From Sphingomonas sp. TREG-RG-20F-R18-01 (GTDB lineage: Bacteria > Pseudomonadota > Alphaproteobacteria > Sphingomonadales > Sphingomonadaceae), in assembly GCF_022662475.1 (NCBI RefSeq), contig NZ_JAKNQQ010000015.1:1-43418 (forward strand): DNA of 43,418 nucleotides, read 5' to 3'. Shown here one piece after another: positions 23,701 through 31,997 of the stretch (the first letter of the stretch is position 1; each line of letters starts with the position of its first letter). A model generated the notes under the pieces. The model made no database searches. It saw nothing but the letters and a program-made list of their open reading frames with translations, and had not been told where the DNA came from. A program made the translations under genes and the position numbers.

Positions 23701-23801
23701 AGTCCATTTCCGCGCAGCATGCGACACAAGCCGTGATCGGGGGCAGCCAGATGGCTCAGAACGACATCGCCGAGCACAACATGCAGCAGATCCCTGCCTG
23801 A
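20793..23801 (+). CDS. Tape measure protein with embedded M15-like peptidase domain
   Basis: A 1002-residue tail length tape measure protein with long coiled-coil helices and a hydrophobic patch (about 245-270, 'GPWGLAVSVGVAVLTPLVAK'). Residues about 485-570 form a D-Ala-D-Ala carboxypeptidase-like (M15/VanY) domain: 'GGRVTSATRTREQQQVLYDR', 'GTSNHERGQALDV' (metal His and Asp) and 'GDHYHVAWG' (third ligand). The C-terminus has 'GKHADGGHITGPGTGRSDSI' and 'LSNGEFVVNAAA', common at tape measure ends. AGGAGG precedes the start. The peptidase probably opens peptidoglycan at DNA entry. Confidence 0.92.
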   Translation: MAAQTRRDLYLSVSGDVSNLQASMKAGRSVMAQFGTASVDVVSEVEQAFAKLGGGSIEQSARSMEASLSKAFSGIRRNLQAAVGTDGASAIQILNVAGAQQAAAAAEAEAAQFRVLAEAASTVANRLGDAGAAQRVLAVSYAANAASRGDDAMKLRAQADALSTVAAEARITAPAIDEVAAKHQRMGASGMIAEHVIRSMSDSMAAGQSPVRALTMEMGRITEAMTMYAQTTEQTNGAFGKFASFMGGPWGLAVSVGVAVLTPLVAKLFEGAEAEDAAAKAAKDHKAAIDALVKSEADAVMTADEKLKRDWAMVEAERQKTIAIRDTIAANLEMAKSNLRGAEGQTFGAGGGAGAGMAVSAYAGQVSDLAQQAAANKAEIARLTATARGDEGRYAKSQIEALSTPQGAIKRKYERLESDAQKEQVKTGDIAAYTATMQRLTKAREAETKHLEELQRSTRQTANDNQQKGRSVSLGEAEDIVRGVGGRVTSATRTREQQQVLYDRYKAGEGPLAARPGTSNHERGQALDVAKSPDVSLATLVEAFRARGVNLTERLDEGDHYHVAWGSKGRAGPSAEQMARRREAQERKAANDDGSYQRELAGAQDRYAKAQLGLADTAEKRFEIDIVELRYAQQQKQKERADQVKAGKLTAPQAATLDRIDGDTEKMAETAAYRKMIQTNLDIKLSGDRRDIDRQTAMLQLQDESAKTAAERRKIGLQLLALEERLLTQEANRDIASKDPARVQRGTDALAAVSAQHDMRVSQVKDRTMGPGEGFQDQIKSSVGDMNEAIQGVGVNALQGLQSGLMGVLDGTKSVAAGFGDMAKSIISDLERIAVERLIIGPLANALFGKSDGSGGGLLSNLFGGIGKHADGGHITGPGTGRSDSILSFLSNGEFVVNAAATSRNLPLLHAINDNAMPRFADGGLVGSTPIYMRPPPSAASVARGGAAAPPLVFDLRNAVMTDDLLRQMQSISAQHATQAVIGGSQMAQNDIAEHNMQQIPA

Positions 23802-24400
23802 TGTCGATCTTGCTCCCTTCTTTGCCGGGGATGCGTGCCGGCGCGAAAATGCGCTTGCTCGACTGGGGCGGGACCCTCACCCCGCCACTCGGCGGCGCAA
23901 GCCAGCGTCTCGATCGGCTCGGGTCGCGCCATGCGCTCGACGTGCCCCTGCCCTCGATGAAGATGGAACCGACCGGCCGGATCTGGCTGTCGCGGCTGAA
24001 GCGCGCGAAGTCGCTCGGCGCGCTCTATCCGGTGCCGCTGGAAGGGTTCAATCCAGGTGCACCCGGCGCGCCCATCATCGCCGCGGCCAACCAGGCCGGC
24101 ACAACCCTCCAGCTAGCCGGGTTTTCGGCAAACTATCCCTTTTCTGAAGGGCAGTGGTTCTCGATCATTCACCTCGGGCGCCGCTACCTGCATTCGATCG
24201 ACGCTGACGGTATTGCAGCCAACGACGGGACGGCGGTCGTCAGCATCACGCCGATGCTCCGCATCATCCCCACGGTCGGCGATGTTTGCGAGTTTGCCGT
24301 GCCGATGATCGAAGGCGCGATCGCGGGAAATTCCGTCGAGTGGAGCCTGCGGCTCGAACCGTGGGTCGATATCAACTTCTCGATCACCGAAGACGCATGA
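23801..24400 (+). CDS. Distal tail-region protein
   Basis: A 199-residue beta-rich protein between tape measure and DUF2163-like genes, the slot held by the distal tail protein (DUF2460, g12) in gene transfer agents. Segments such as 'GRIWLSRLKRAKSLGALYPV' and 'FSEGQWFSIIHLGRRYLHSI' recur in sphingomonad and related phages. The end 'WSLRLEPWVDINFSITEDA' is typical for a tail hub component. The exact family could not be assigned. Start and stop overlap neighbours by one and four bases. Confidence 0.7.
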   Translation: MSILLPSLPGMRAGAKMRLLDWGGTLTPPLGGASQRLDRLGSRHALDVPLPSMKMEPTGRIWLSRLKRAKSLGALYPVPLEGFNPGAPGAPIIAAANQAGTTLQLAGFSANYPFSEGQWFSIIHLGRRYLHSIDADGIAANDGTAVVSITPMLRIIPTVGDVCEFAVPMIEGAIAGNSVEWSLRLEPWVDINFSITEDA

Positions 24401-25038
24401 CCCAGCTTACGCCGCAAATGAACACCGCGCTTGCCGGTGATCGTCCCCTCATATTCGGTTGCGTCGAGATCAACCTGCCAGGTTACGATCTGCTGCTGCT
24501 CGACGGCGCCGGCGAGGTCATGATCGGCAACCGCAAGTTCGTTGGCCGCGATGCAATCTACGGTGCGATCGATTCAGTCGGGAAGCTGATGGACAGCGGC
24601 GGCGAATCCGCACCGGTCATCACCCTGACGCTTCTGCCTTCGTCCGACGCTGCGCTTGCTACCCTCGCCTCTGCGCGCATGCAGGGGGCCACAGTGGTTT
24701 TCCGCATGGCGGTGCTCGACAAGCTGACCGGCAAGGTGGTGCCGGATCCATACATCCTGTTCGCGGGCGAGCTCGACATTCCGACCGTGAAATGGGCGCT
24801 CAATTCGCGCCGTCTCGAGTTCAAGGTCACTTCGGTGTTCGAGCGCTTCTTCCAGATCGAGGAAGGCAAACGCCTGGCTCCATCCTTCCACAAGAGCATC
24901 TGGCCGGGGGAAACCGGGTTGGACGGCGTCACGTTCGTCGAGATTCCGGTCCCCTGGGGGCAGAACCTTCCGACCCCGTGGATCCAGACCCGCACCAACA
25001 ACCCGGCCATTGGCCCATCGACGGGGATCAAATCATGA
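24397..25038 (+). CDS. Tail hub-like protein (DUF2163-like)
   Basis: A 213-residue protein: 'LIFGCVEINLPGYDLLLLDG', 'GAIDSVGKLMDSGGESAPVI', 'PYILFAGELDIPTVKWALNS' and 'RRLEFKVTSVFERFF' resemble the DUF2163 baseplate hub family (GTA g13). The C-terminal 'HKSIWPGETGLDGVTF' followed by 'PWG' is frequent in this group. It overlaps both neighbours by four bases, and the next gene is the usual partner, an NlpC/P60-like protein. Confidence 0.72.
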   Translation: MTQLTPQMNTALAGDRPLIFGCVEINLPGYDLLLLDGAGEVMIGNRKFVGRDAIYGAIDSVGKLMDSGGESAPVITLTLLPSSDAALATLASARMQGATVVFRMAVLDKLTGKVVPDPYILFAGELDIPTVKWALNSRRLEFKVTSVFERFFQIEEGKRLAPSFHKSIWPGETGLDGVTFVEIPVPWGQNLPTPWIQTRTNNPAIGPSTGIKS

Positions 25039-25466
25039 CCGACCCGATGGTTCTGCGCGCCGAGGCGGCGCAGAAGACGCTCGACCAATTCAAGGATCGC
25101 CCCCTGGTCTATGGAACGCGCGACTGCGTTCGCATGGCAGCGGCGCATCTGCGGCGCATGGGCCACAGCGTGAAGTTGCCGGCAGCTGGGTCCTACCGTT
25201 CCCCGCGTTCGGGCATGAAGGCGCTCAAGGCGCGCGGCTTCGATACGCTTGCCGGCGCCCTCGACGGTCTGGGCTTTGCGCGGATCGCGCCAGCCGCGGC
25301 GCTGGTCGGCGATATCATCCAGATGCCGGGCAATGCCGAAATTGGCGCGCTGGCGATCGCGATGGGGAACGGTCGCGCGCTTTCGTACCACGAGGATGTC
25401 GTCGGCGCAGTCATTGTGCAGCCGATCGAGACGCTGGCAGCGTGGAGGGTCGAACCGCGTGGCTAA
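25035..25466 (+). CDS. DUF6950/NlpC-P60-like tail tip protein
   Basis: A 143-residue protein with 'DRPLVYGTRDCVRMAAAHLR', the pattern of the DUF6950 family, a circularly related cousin of NlpC/P60 peptidases whose Cys lies in 'RDC'. A later His (SYHEDVVG, about residue 122) could complete the site. In gene transfer agents g14 at this position cuts peptidoglycan; activity here is inferred. The host specificity gene starts inside its last codons. Confidence 0.8.
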   Translation: MTDPMVLRAEAAQKTLDQFKDRPLVYGTRDCVRMAAAHLRRMGHSVKLPAAGSYRSPRSGMKALKARGFDTLAGALDGLGFARIAPAAALVGDIIQMPGNAEIGALAIAMGNGRALSYHEDVVGAVIVQPIETLAAWRVEPRG

Positions 25467-28400
25467 GGTGCTCAAAACCGCAGCGCTCGTGGTTGGTGCC
25501 GTCGCGCTCGTCGTGGCGACCGCAGGTGCTCTCGCGCCTGCTTTCACCTCCGCGGCCTTGGCGTCGGTTGGCATCACGGCATCGGCAACGGCGATCGCGA
25601 CCGTGCTGACCCTGACGGCAGCAGCCTTATCATTCGGGGCAGCGCTATTGACGCCCAAGCCCCGGATCCTGGGGGGCGACCCGACCAAATGGAAGGCCGA
25701 CCCGTTCGCCGGGCTGCCTTACTGGGTCGGGCGCACCCTCAACTCCGGAAACATCGTCCGGCGCATCACGCACGGCACGAACAACAAATACGAGACGTTC
25801 GTGACCGTGCTGTCCTGCGCGGGACCGATCCAGTCGATCGACACGTTCTTCGCCAACCGCACGACGCAAGCGTTCGACGGCAGCGGGAATGCGACGGGGG
25901 CGTATCGCAACCAGATCTATCAGCGCATGCAACTGGGGCACAGCCCGGAACCGGCCGCCCTCCTCTCGCCGATCGGCGGGGTGCCGGGTATGGACGGCTC
26001 GAGCAAACTGTCGGGTCTCGCTGCGACGGCCATGACGTTCGCCTATGACAGCAAGGCGACGATCCCGTTCACCGCCGAGGTGACCCCGGCGTGGATCGGA
26101 CACGGCGTCAAATGTTACGACCCCCGGCTCGACAGCACCTATCCCGGTGGCGCTGGGCCCTGCCGCGCCCTCGACGAATCGACTTATGTCTGGTCGGAGA
26201 ACCCGTTCGTGCACGCGATCACCTGGTGCATCGGGCGTTGGCAGAACGGCAAGCGGGTAATCGGCCTCGGCGCCCCGATCGGCGCTATCGATATGCCAGC
26301 CATGGTCGCCGGCGCGAACCTGGCGGACGCCAATAACTGGAAGGTCGGCGGCGTCGTCTACAGCCGGCCGGACACGCCGTGGACCGTACTGAAAGCCTTC
26401 CTCCAGGCAGCGGCAGCTATCCCGGTAATGGTCGGCGGCTCGATCTCATGCATGGCGGAGACGCCGCGCGTCAGTCTCGCGACCATCAGCAGTAGCGATA
26501 TCGTCGGCGAGGTGTCCCTCACCGCGACGCAGTCCCGCCGCGCGCGGATCAATGGCGTCGTGCCGCGATACCGCTCGGAAGCGCACGATTGGCAGGTGGT
26601 CGCCGGCGATCTCGTCCAGGTTGCCGACTATGTCACGATCGACGGCGGCGAGCGCACGAAGGACGTCGAGTACGTGCTGGTTCAGGACGTTGGGCAGGCA
26701 ACCCAACTCGGCCGCTATGAGATCGAGAACGCGCGCGAGTTCGGACCCGTCACCGTTCAGCTGAAGCCCGCCTGGATGAATTACCGGGTCGGCGACTGCG
26801 TTACGCTGGCACCGCGCGAGATCACGCCGCAGAAGATGCTGATCCTCAGCCGTGAAGTCGACCCGGCAACCGGGATCGTGACGTTCACGATGCGCTCGGA
26901 AACCGACGGCAAGCACGCATATGCGCTTGGGCAGACCGGGGTTGCCCCACCCACGGCTACGCTCAACCCTTATGTTCCGCCTCAGACGGCTCCGGCCGTC
27001 GGTGCATGGTCGCTGATCGGCGGCACGATCGTCAACGACGGTCAGACCGCACCCGCTCTCATCGTGAATGGTGCCTGCGAAGTGCCGAATGCCGACGGCA
27101 TCATCTTTGAATACCGGGTCGCTGGCAGCAGCAGCTGGATCGGCGGGGCGGTGGTATCGCCGCTTACCACTCACCACGAGATCGGGAGCGTTACGCCGCT
27201 CACCTCCTATGAAGTGGCGGTCAGTTATCGCTCGAACGGAATGATCGGCGACCGGCTGGTCCTGCCGGCGATCAACACCGGGGCAACCGGCGCTGACTGG
27301 ACCAGGATCACCGATAGCGATGGGACGAAGCCGGCCAACAATGCGACCAACAGCGCTGATCCGAACAGCCCTTTCGGCAGCGGCACCGTCGGCGGGACGC
27401 TGACCCAGATCAGCAACTTTGACACCGAACTTGCGGCCGCCAGGGCCCAGTTGAACAGCGTCAACGATGTCACCATCCCCGCGATCAATAAGGCAGTTAG
27501 CGATGCCGGTGATCGGATCACCGCAGCGAAGCAATCAGCGGACGATGGTATCACCGCTGCGAACACGAAGATCGACGGAATCGCCCATGATCTGAGTGGC
27601 GCAGTTGCTCAGCAGGCGAGCGTAGCGACCGCTCTCGCCGTCAGCGCCGGCAGCCCGACCGACTTTACCATGCGCGGGCTCTATTACGGCGCGGATGCGT
27701 GGCAGGGCCAGAGCGCGCAGCTGCCGGACATGCTGTTCAACGCTGATGGGCTGGGCGGGTATCACTACCTCAACGCCACCAGCGGCGGCAGCTATTCAGT
27801 CGCGCTGCGGCATCCTCTGCCCTTTGCCGGCAAGATCTATCGCTACCAAGCGATGATTCGCGCCGTCGGCGCAGACGGCTCGTATTCCGCTGATTACGAA
27901 TGGTCGAGCAACCAAACTGCGGCAGACGGCGGCAGCTATGCGGGCTTCACGGCCCTGGCGGTCAGCGCGGGTTGGCTGCCGATCGACTACCTAATCGATG
28001 GCTCGGCCCGCTCGGAGGTCTGGCTCAATCCGCATTTGCGCGGTGGTATCGGCCCCGGCGGCAAGATCGAGATTGCCTATTTCCGCTGCCTTGACGTCAC
28101 CACGGCGCAGTCGATCGGCGCGGTGAACGCCCGGGTAGGTACCGTGGAGCAGGCGAGCCAGGACCGCGATAAGGCACTCGGTCAGCGCATCGACAGCGTT
28201 GCAGCATCCGGGGGGTACGATGACACCGCCGTATATGCCGAGGTTCACCGCGTCGACCAGGCCGCGATCGACCGCGACAGCGCGATCGGGCAGAGCATCG
28301 CGAGCGTCACCTCGGGTTATCAGAACGGTGACACGGCGACGAATGCTCGGGTCGATCAGGTAGCGACGACCGCGTCGAATGCAGCGCAGTCGGTTTCCGA

Positions 28401-29907
28401 CCTCTCAACGTCGGTCAACACGCGCTTCGGATACGTCAACGGGACGCTCAGCAGCTACAATGACCGCATTACCACGCTGTCGACGAACGTGCAGGGCTAC
28501 GCGAACCGTACCGGCACGCTCGAGGCGACGGTTGGCCCAGCCGATGGCAGCAAGCCGCCGCTGACCTCGCGCGTAACGTCTGCCGAAAACGCTATCGCCA
28601 ACTTCCCGCAGAACTATGCCGCGGCGACCCGCGCATCGGATCTGGAGGCGCAGGTGAACGGCACCGCGCCGAGCAATTTGCTGGCACGCGCAAACGATCA
28701 AGCGTCTGTCATCGCAGACGGCAAGGTCGGTGCCGTCGCACAATCGCTCGCTAATCTCACGGCCTCGCTCACGCCACCCCTGGCAAACCTCGGATCCAGT
28801 TTCCCAAGCTGGCCAGAGGGACAGGCGGCGCCGATGTATTGGACCGTATGGGCCGGCACCAACACAAAGGTGTCGCCCGGGCTGGTTGGGGCATTCTCAG
28901 TCCGAAACGACGTCACGCGCGGAGCAGGCGCCGGGCTGTCGACCGATTATAGTCTCGACGCTGGCATGGCCCCTTTGAAAGGTGATGCGGCATATTTGCT
29001 CCGGGGTGACCTTACCCTGCTCAGCGGGGGCCTGCGCGGCGCTGGCATTCTCGTCCAAGGATTGGATGCCAACGGTGCTCAGGTCGCCGAGGTGAAGTTC
29101 GCGTTCAACACTTTTGAAACGTCGCCCGGGAACGCCGTTGGTAACGGTTCGGTCGGCAACCGCTACGTCTTCAAGCGCGCAGTTTCGATGCCGCCAGCCG
29201 TTGCGAAGCTTCGGTTGTTCATGATCTCGGACTGGTTCGGATTTGATGGCGATTCCGTGACCAAATCGCTGCTTTGGCACGAGTGCGGAATCCGACTGGG
29301 CACGGACGTCGATACCGTATCCGCGCAGATCGCGACGCAGGCCGGCGCCCTGGCGGGGCCGGGCGGGGCATCCGTTGCTTGGAGCGTCACCGGCACGACG
29401 ACCGACGGCAGCACCATGATCCAGCTGTCCAAGCGGGATGGATCTGCCGGACAATTCTACATCAATGCCAATGTGCTGATCGACGGCAACCTGCTCGTCA
29501 ACGGTACGGTGACGACGCGCGTCGTTGCGCCAAACGCCATCACCCAGTGGGCCACGATAAGCGGCAGCAGTGGCGAGGTCGATGCCGGTGCATCGCCGGC
29601 TTACAGCGACCCGCTGACGATCGTTACGCAAGGCGGGTTGGTGAAGATCGACTGTAGCTTCGACGCGTCGAATGGGTCCGGGACAGGCCCGTTCTTCTTC
29701 GTCACGCTACAGCGCGACGGTGGCGACGTGACACGGCAATTCGCGGTCAGGACAACCGGTACCAGCGTGCCGAACTTCTTCACCATCTCCGACACGCCAC
29801 CCGCCGGATCGCACAGCTACCGCCTGTGCTTCGGACGGTCTGCGTCGGGTTCAGCCGTCATGCAGTTCAGCAGTGCCGCCATCTTCGTGCAGGAGTTCAA
29901 ACGATGA
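25459..29907 (+). CDS. Host specificity/tail tip protein (gpJ/GTA g15-like)
   Basis: A 1482-residue tail tip protein starting at GTG 25459. The N-terminus is strongly hydrophobic (about 4-60), usual for this family. Residues about 75-500 carry the phage-tail domain ('DPFAGLPYWVGRTLNSGNIV', 'YSRPDTPWTVLKAFLQAAAA'). A fibronectin-type stretch follows (about 520-610), then coiled coil (690-770 and 890-1050, with repeats of 'DRDKALGQRIDSV' and 'DRDSAIGQSIASV'), and a beta-rich C-terminal head ('FSSAAIFVQEFKR'). It joins the tail to host receptors. It overlaps the preceding gene by 8 bases. Confidence 0.9.
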   Translation: MAKVLKTAALVVGAVALVVATAGALAPAFTSAALASVGITASATAIATVLTLTAAALSFGAALLTPKPRILGGDPTKWKADPFAGLPYWVGRTLNSGNIVRRITHGTNNKYETFVTVLSCAGPIQSIDTFFANRTTQAFDGSGNATGAYRNQIYQRMQLGHSPEPAALLSPIGGVPGMDGSSKLSGLAATAMTFAYDSKATIPFTAEVTPAWIGHGVKCYDPRLDSTYPGGAGPCRALDESTYVWSENPFVHAITWCIGRWQNGKRVIGLGAPIGAIDMPAMVAGANLADANNWKVGGVVYSRPDTPWTVLKAFLQAAAAIPVMVGGSISCMAETPRVSLATISSSDIVGEVSLTATQSRRARINGVVPRYRSEAHDWQVVAGDLVQVADYVTIDGGERTKDVEYVLVQDVGQATQLGRYEIENAREFGPVTVQLKPAWMNYRVGDCVTLAPREITPQKMLILSREVDPATGIVTFTMRSETDGKHAYALGQTGVAPPTATLNPYVPPQTAPAVGAWSLIGGTIVNDGQTAPALIVNGACEVPNADGIIFEYRVAGSSSWIGGAVVSPLTTHHEIGSVTPLTSYEVAVSYRSNGMIGDRLVLPAINTGATGADWTRITDSDGTKPANNATNSADPNSPFGSGTVGGTLTQISNFDTELAAARAQLNSVNDVTIPAINKAVSDAGDRITAAKQSADDGITAANTKIDGIAHDLSGAVAQQASVATALAVSAGSPTDFTMRGLYYGADAWQGQSAQLPDMLFNADGLGGYHYLNATSGGSYSVALRHPLPFAGKIYRYQAMIRAVGADGSYSADYEWSSNQTAADGGSYAGFTALAVSAGWLPIDYLIDGSARSEVWLNPHLRGGIGPGGKIEIAYFRCLDVTTAQSIGAVNARVGTVEQASQDRDKALGQRIDSVAASGGYDDTAVYAEVHRVDQAAIDRDSAIGQSIASVTSGYQNGDTATNARVDQVATTASNAAQSVSDLSTSVNTRFGYVNGTLSSYNDRITTLSTNVQGYANRTGTLEATVGPADGSKPPLTSRVTSAENAIANFPQNYAAATRASDLEAQVNGTAPSNLLARANDQASVIADGKVGAVAQSLANLTASLTPPLANLGSSFPSWPEGQAAPMYWTVWAGTNTKVSPGLVGAFSVRNDVTRGAGAGLSTDYSLDAGMAPLKGDAAYLLRGDLTLLSGGLRGAGILVQGLDANGAQVAEVKFAFNTFETSPGNAVGNGSVGNRYVFKRAVSMPPAVAKLRLFMISDWFGFDGDSVTKSLLWHECGIRLGTDVDTVSAQIATQAGALAGPGGASVAWSVTGTTTDGSTMIQLSKRDGSAGQFYINANVLIDGNLLVNGTVTTRVVAPNAITQWATISGSSGEVDAGASPAYSDPLTIVTQGGLVKIDCSFDASNGSGTGPFFFVTLQRDGGDVTRQFAVRTTGTSVPNFFTISDTPPAGSHSYRLCFGRSASGSAVMQFSSAAIFVQEFKR

Positions 29908-30434
29908 CCGAATATTACGTCGTCTATGACACGACCACGGGGGAGGTCCGGCTGAGCGGCGCGGGCTCTGCGGGGGCAACGGCCAACCAGGTCGTTCCGT
30001 CAGGCGCTGCGGTGCTGCAAGTTCCCTTTGAGGCGGTCTCTGGTACCGGCCTCGATCTGGCGCCAATTCGGGAAGGCTTGATCGGCAAGGTCAACGATGA
30101 TGCAGGGCAGTTCCGGCTCCACTTCATCACCGATGTCGCCGGGCAGCAGGCAACCTATCTCGCGAAAGAGGAAGAGGCCAAAGCCTGGACCCCGCAGGCG
30201 AACCTTTCCGACTTCCCCTTCCTCGCAGCCGAGGCGGAATATACCGGCATGGCGATCGTCGACATCGTCACGCTCGTGCTCGCGACAGCAGCCGCATGGC
30301 GAAGGCTCGCCGCCAAGATCGAGGGCCGACGCCGCGGGGCGATGGTCGAGCTCGCGGCTGCCGCGAACGTTGCCGCCCTGGTGCGCGCGGCGACGGTCGA
30401 CTGGGCCGCACTCGCCGCACCCGCTGCGCAATGA
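29904..30434 (+). CDS. Tail-fibre-associated protein (DUF4376-like)
   Basis: A 176-residue protein overlapping the tail tip gene by four bases. The N-terminal half is beta-rich ('YYVVYDTTTGEVRLSGAGSA'); the C-terminal half ('TYLAKEEEAKAW', 'FPFLAAEAEYTGMAIVDIVT', 'AAWRRLAAKIEGRRRGA') resembles the DUF4376 segment of tail fibre assembly proteins. Probably a fibre chaperone or tail tip accessory. Confidence 0.68.
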   Translation: MTEYYVVYDTTTGEVRLSGAGSAGATANQVVPSGAAVLQVPFEAVSGTGLDLAPIREGLIGKVNDDAGQFRLHFITDVAGQQATYLAKEEEAKAWTPQANLSDFPFLAAEAEYTGMAIVDIVTLVLATAAAWRRLAAKIEGRRRGAMVELAAAANVAALVRAATVDWAALAAPAAQ

Positions 30435-30730
30435 TCCCGTCCGATGGTGCGGTCCGACGCGTCAGCAAATGGATCATCCAGCTTCTGATCGCGATCGACC
30501 AGGTCGCCTACGTCCTGCTTGCGGGTCCCTATTACCTGATCGTCGGCGGAAGCTGCCCCTCGGCAGATGAGACGATCAGTTCGCGCGTCGGCCGCGCGGC
30601 GATGGCCGGCTCCTGGTGGGGCAAGCCCTGCGCCTGGGCGATCGACCACTTGTTCATGCTGCTAGGATCGAAGCCCGGCCACTGCGCCCGCGCGATCGAG
30701 ACGGCTTTCCTGGGCATGGCCCCGAAATAA
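30431..30730 (+). CDS. Conserved phage membrane protein of lysis region
   Basis: A 99-residue protein with 'WIIQLLIAIDQVAYVLLAGP' near the N-terminus and 'SADETISSRVGRAAM...W' followed by 'AIDHLFML' and 'GHCARAIE'. This arrangement (a membrane-proximal 'LIAIDQ..N.LL', then 'DETISSR', then 'H C..A') is a recurrent uncharacterised phage protein near lysis genes. Function unknown. It overlaps the upstream gene by four bases. Confidence 0.75.
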   Translation: MIPSDGAVRRVSKWIIQLLIAIDQVAYVLLAGPYYLIVGGSCPSADETISSRVGRAAMAGSWWGKPCAWAIDHLFMLLGSKPGHCARAIETAFLGMAPK

Positions 30731-30743
30731 GCGGAGATCGACG

Positions 30744-31001
30744 ATGATCGATGAACTATTACGCCGCGCAAGCGCGCCGGCGTGGATGCTTTGCATCGTC
30801 TGCCTGTCGCCGTCGATATGGCGACTCGCGCGCGGCCGTGGCCGACGACTGGACCCAATCTGGGCATTGGTGTTCTTGCTCGCCGTCAATCGTCTGTCGT
30901 TCTTGTTCCGCGTCTCAGCAGAGCTATCCCACGCCACAGCGCTGATCCTCGCGCTGACGATGTCGTGGTGCACGGTCTGGTACCAACGCCGTGACGCCTA
31001 G
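30744..31001 (+). CDS. Three-helix membrane protein (holin candidate)
   Basis: An 85-residue protein with three hydrophobic helices: about 12-29 (APAWMLCIVCLSPSIWRL), 37-56 (LDPIWALVFLLAVNRLSFLF) and 62-80 (SHATALILALTMSWCTVWY), separated by basic loops. Three helices and small size are class I holin topology, and the lysozyme lies three genes on. No specific family recognised. A second holin-like protein occurs at 31994. Confidence 0.65.
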   Translation: MIDELLRRASAPAWMLCIVCLSPSIWRLARGRGRRLDPIWALVFLLAVNRLSFLFRVSAELSHATALILALTMSWCTVWYQRRDA

Positions 31002-31455
31002 CGCCGTCCAGCATGTCGCCATCACCGGGTTCTCCTGGTCGACCGTGGGCATAGCCCTTCTGAACCTGTTGGTAGGCGGCGCGCTGGTGGCATGGATCAA
31101 GCAGCGGCCGCGGATGCTCGAACTCGAGAACAGTGCGGAGGAAAGTCTGACCACCAAGCTTCTCGCCCGAGTCCAGAAGCTGGAAGAGGACAAGGCACTT
31201 CAGGATGCCCGGATCGAGGTCGAGCGGGTGCGCCATGAATCGCAGATGGCGATCATGCGGCACCGGGTGAACAACGCCGACGCCTGCCTCGATGCGCTGC
31301 TGATGCTGCTTAAAACCTCGCCGGAGAAGGTCGCGGAGGCCGTCATCCATATCGAGCGGATGCGCGAACGGCAGAACCAAGAGGTCGCGCTCGAGCGCGG
31401 CGCACAGGTCGGGGCGACCATCGCCGCGGTCAGCGTACCCATCCCTACCCCCTGA
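30991..31455 (+). CDS. Membrane-anchored coiled-coil protein (spanin-like)
   Basis: A 154-residue protein from GTG 30991: one N-terminal membrane helix (about 17-36, STVGIALLNLLVGGALVAWI), then a long charged coiled coil (40-130, 'LARVQKLEEDKALQDARIEV', 'IERMRERQNQEVALERG'). This is the shape of an inner-membrane spanin or similar lysis factor. No lipoprotein o-spanin was found nearby, so the role is tentative. It overlaps the upstream gene by 11 bases. Confidence 0.6.
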   Translation: MTPSAVQHVAITGFSWSTVGIALLNLLVGGALVAWIKQRPRMLELENSAEESLTTKLLARVQKLEEDKALQDARIEVERVRHESQMAIMRHRVNNADACLDALLMLLKTSPEKVAEAVIHIERMRERQNQEVALERGAQVGATIAAVSVPIPTP

Positions 31456-31478
31456 CCGTACCTCGGAAGGATAGAGCA

Positions 31479-31997
31479 ATGCCGCAACCGTCACCGGAAG
31501 CGATCGCAGGCGCGCGCGCCGCGCAGACCAAGAAGACTACCCTTGCAGCAGTGCTTGGAACGGCCAGCCTCGCTGCGCTGGTGATGTCGGGCCTGACATC
31601 GCTCGAAGGCTATAAGAAGGTCGGGTACCGCGACATAGCCGGCATCGCGACCGCATGCCGGGGCACGATCAAGGGTGCGGTGGTCGGTCGGGTCTATACC
31701 GACGCTCAGTGCGACGAAATGGACGGTGCCAGCGCTGTCGAGCATGCCGAGGGCGTCAGGCGTTGCACGCCCGGCCTGGCCGGCAACCAACTCGTGGCGG
31801 CCACACTGCTGACCTACAATATCGGCGTCGGCGGGTACTGCGGATCCACGATCGCCCGTCGGTTCAATGGTCACGACCTGCGCGGCGGCTGCGATGCCTT
31901 CCTCGCGTGGGTGAACGTCAAGGGCAAGCCGGTCCGCGGACTCATCAATCGCCGGAATTATGAGCGCACACTCTGCCTGACCGGTCTGCCGGCATGA
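31479..31997 (+). CDS. Lysozyme endolysin with signal-anchor (GH24)
   Basis: A 172-residue T4/P21-type lysozyme. The catalytic triad E43-D52-T58 has exactly the T4 spacing (9 and 6 residues): E in 'LEGYKKVGYRD', D in 'RDIAGIATAC', T in 'ATACRG'. The N-terminal helix (about 21-40, TLAAVLGTASLAALVMSGLT) is weakly hydrophobic and rich in A, G and S, like a SAR (signal-anchor-release) endolysin exported by the Sec system and activated when the membrane collapses. Several cysteines (C60, C79 and others) may control activation. AAGGATAGAGCA precedes the ATG. Confidence 0.92.
   Translation: MPQPSPEAIAGARAAQTKKTTLAAVLGTASLAALVMSGLTSLEGYKKVGYRDIAGIATACRGTIKGAVVGRVYTDAQCDEMDGASAVEHAEGVRRCTPGLAGNQLVAATLLTYNIGVGGYCGSTIARRFNGHDLRGGCDAFLAWVNVKGKPVRGLINRRNYERTLCLTGLPA

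Noticed and set aside
24558..25688. 376-codon open frame on the minus strand
   Set aside because: Opposite the tail hub genes and of shadow-like composition.
28100..28450. Internal repeats in the tail tip gene as a mobile or recombination element
   Set aside because: The repeats (DRDxAIGQxI) are heptad-type coiled-coil repeats at protein level, not DNA repeats.
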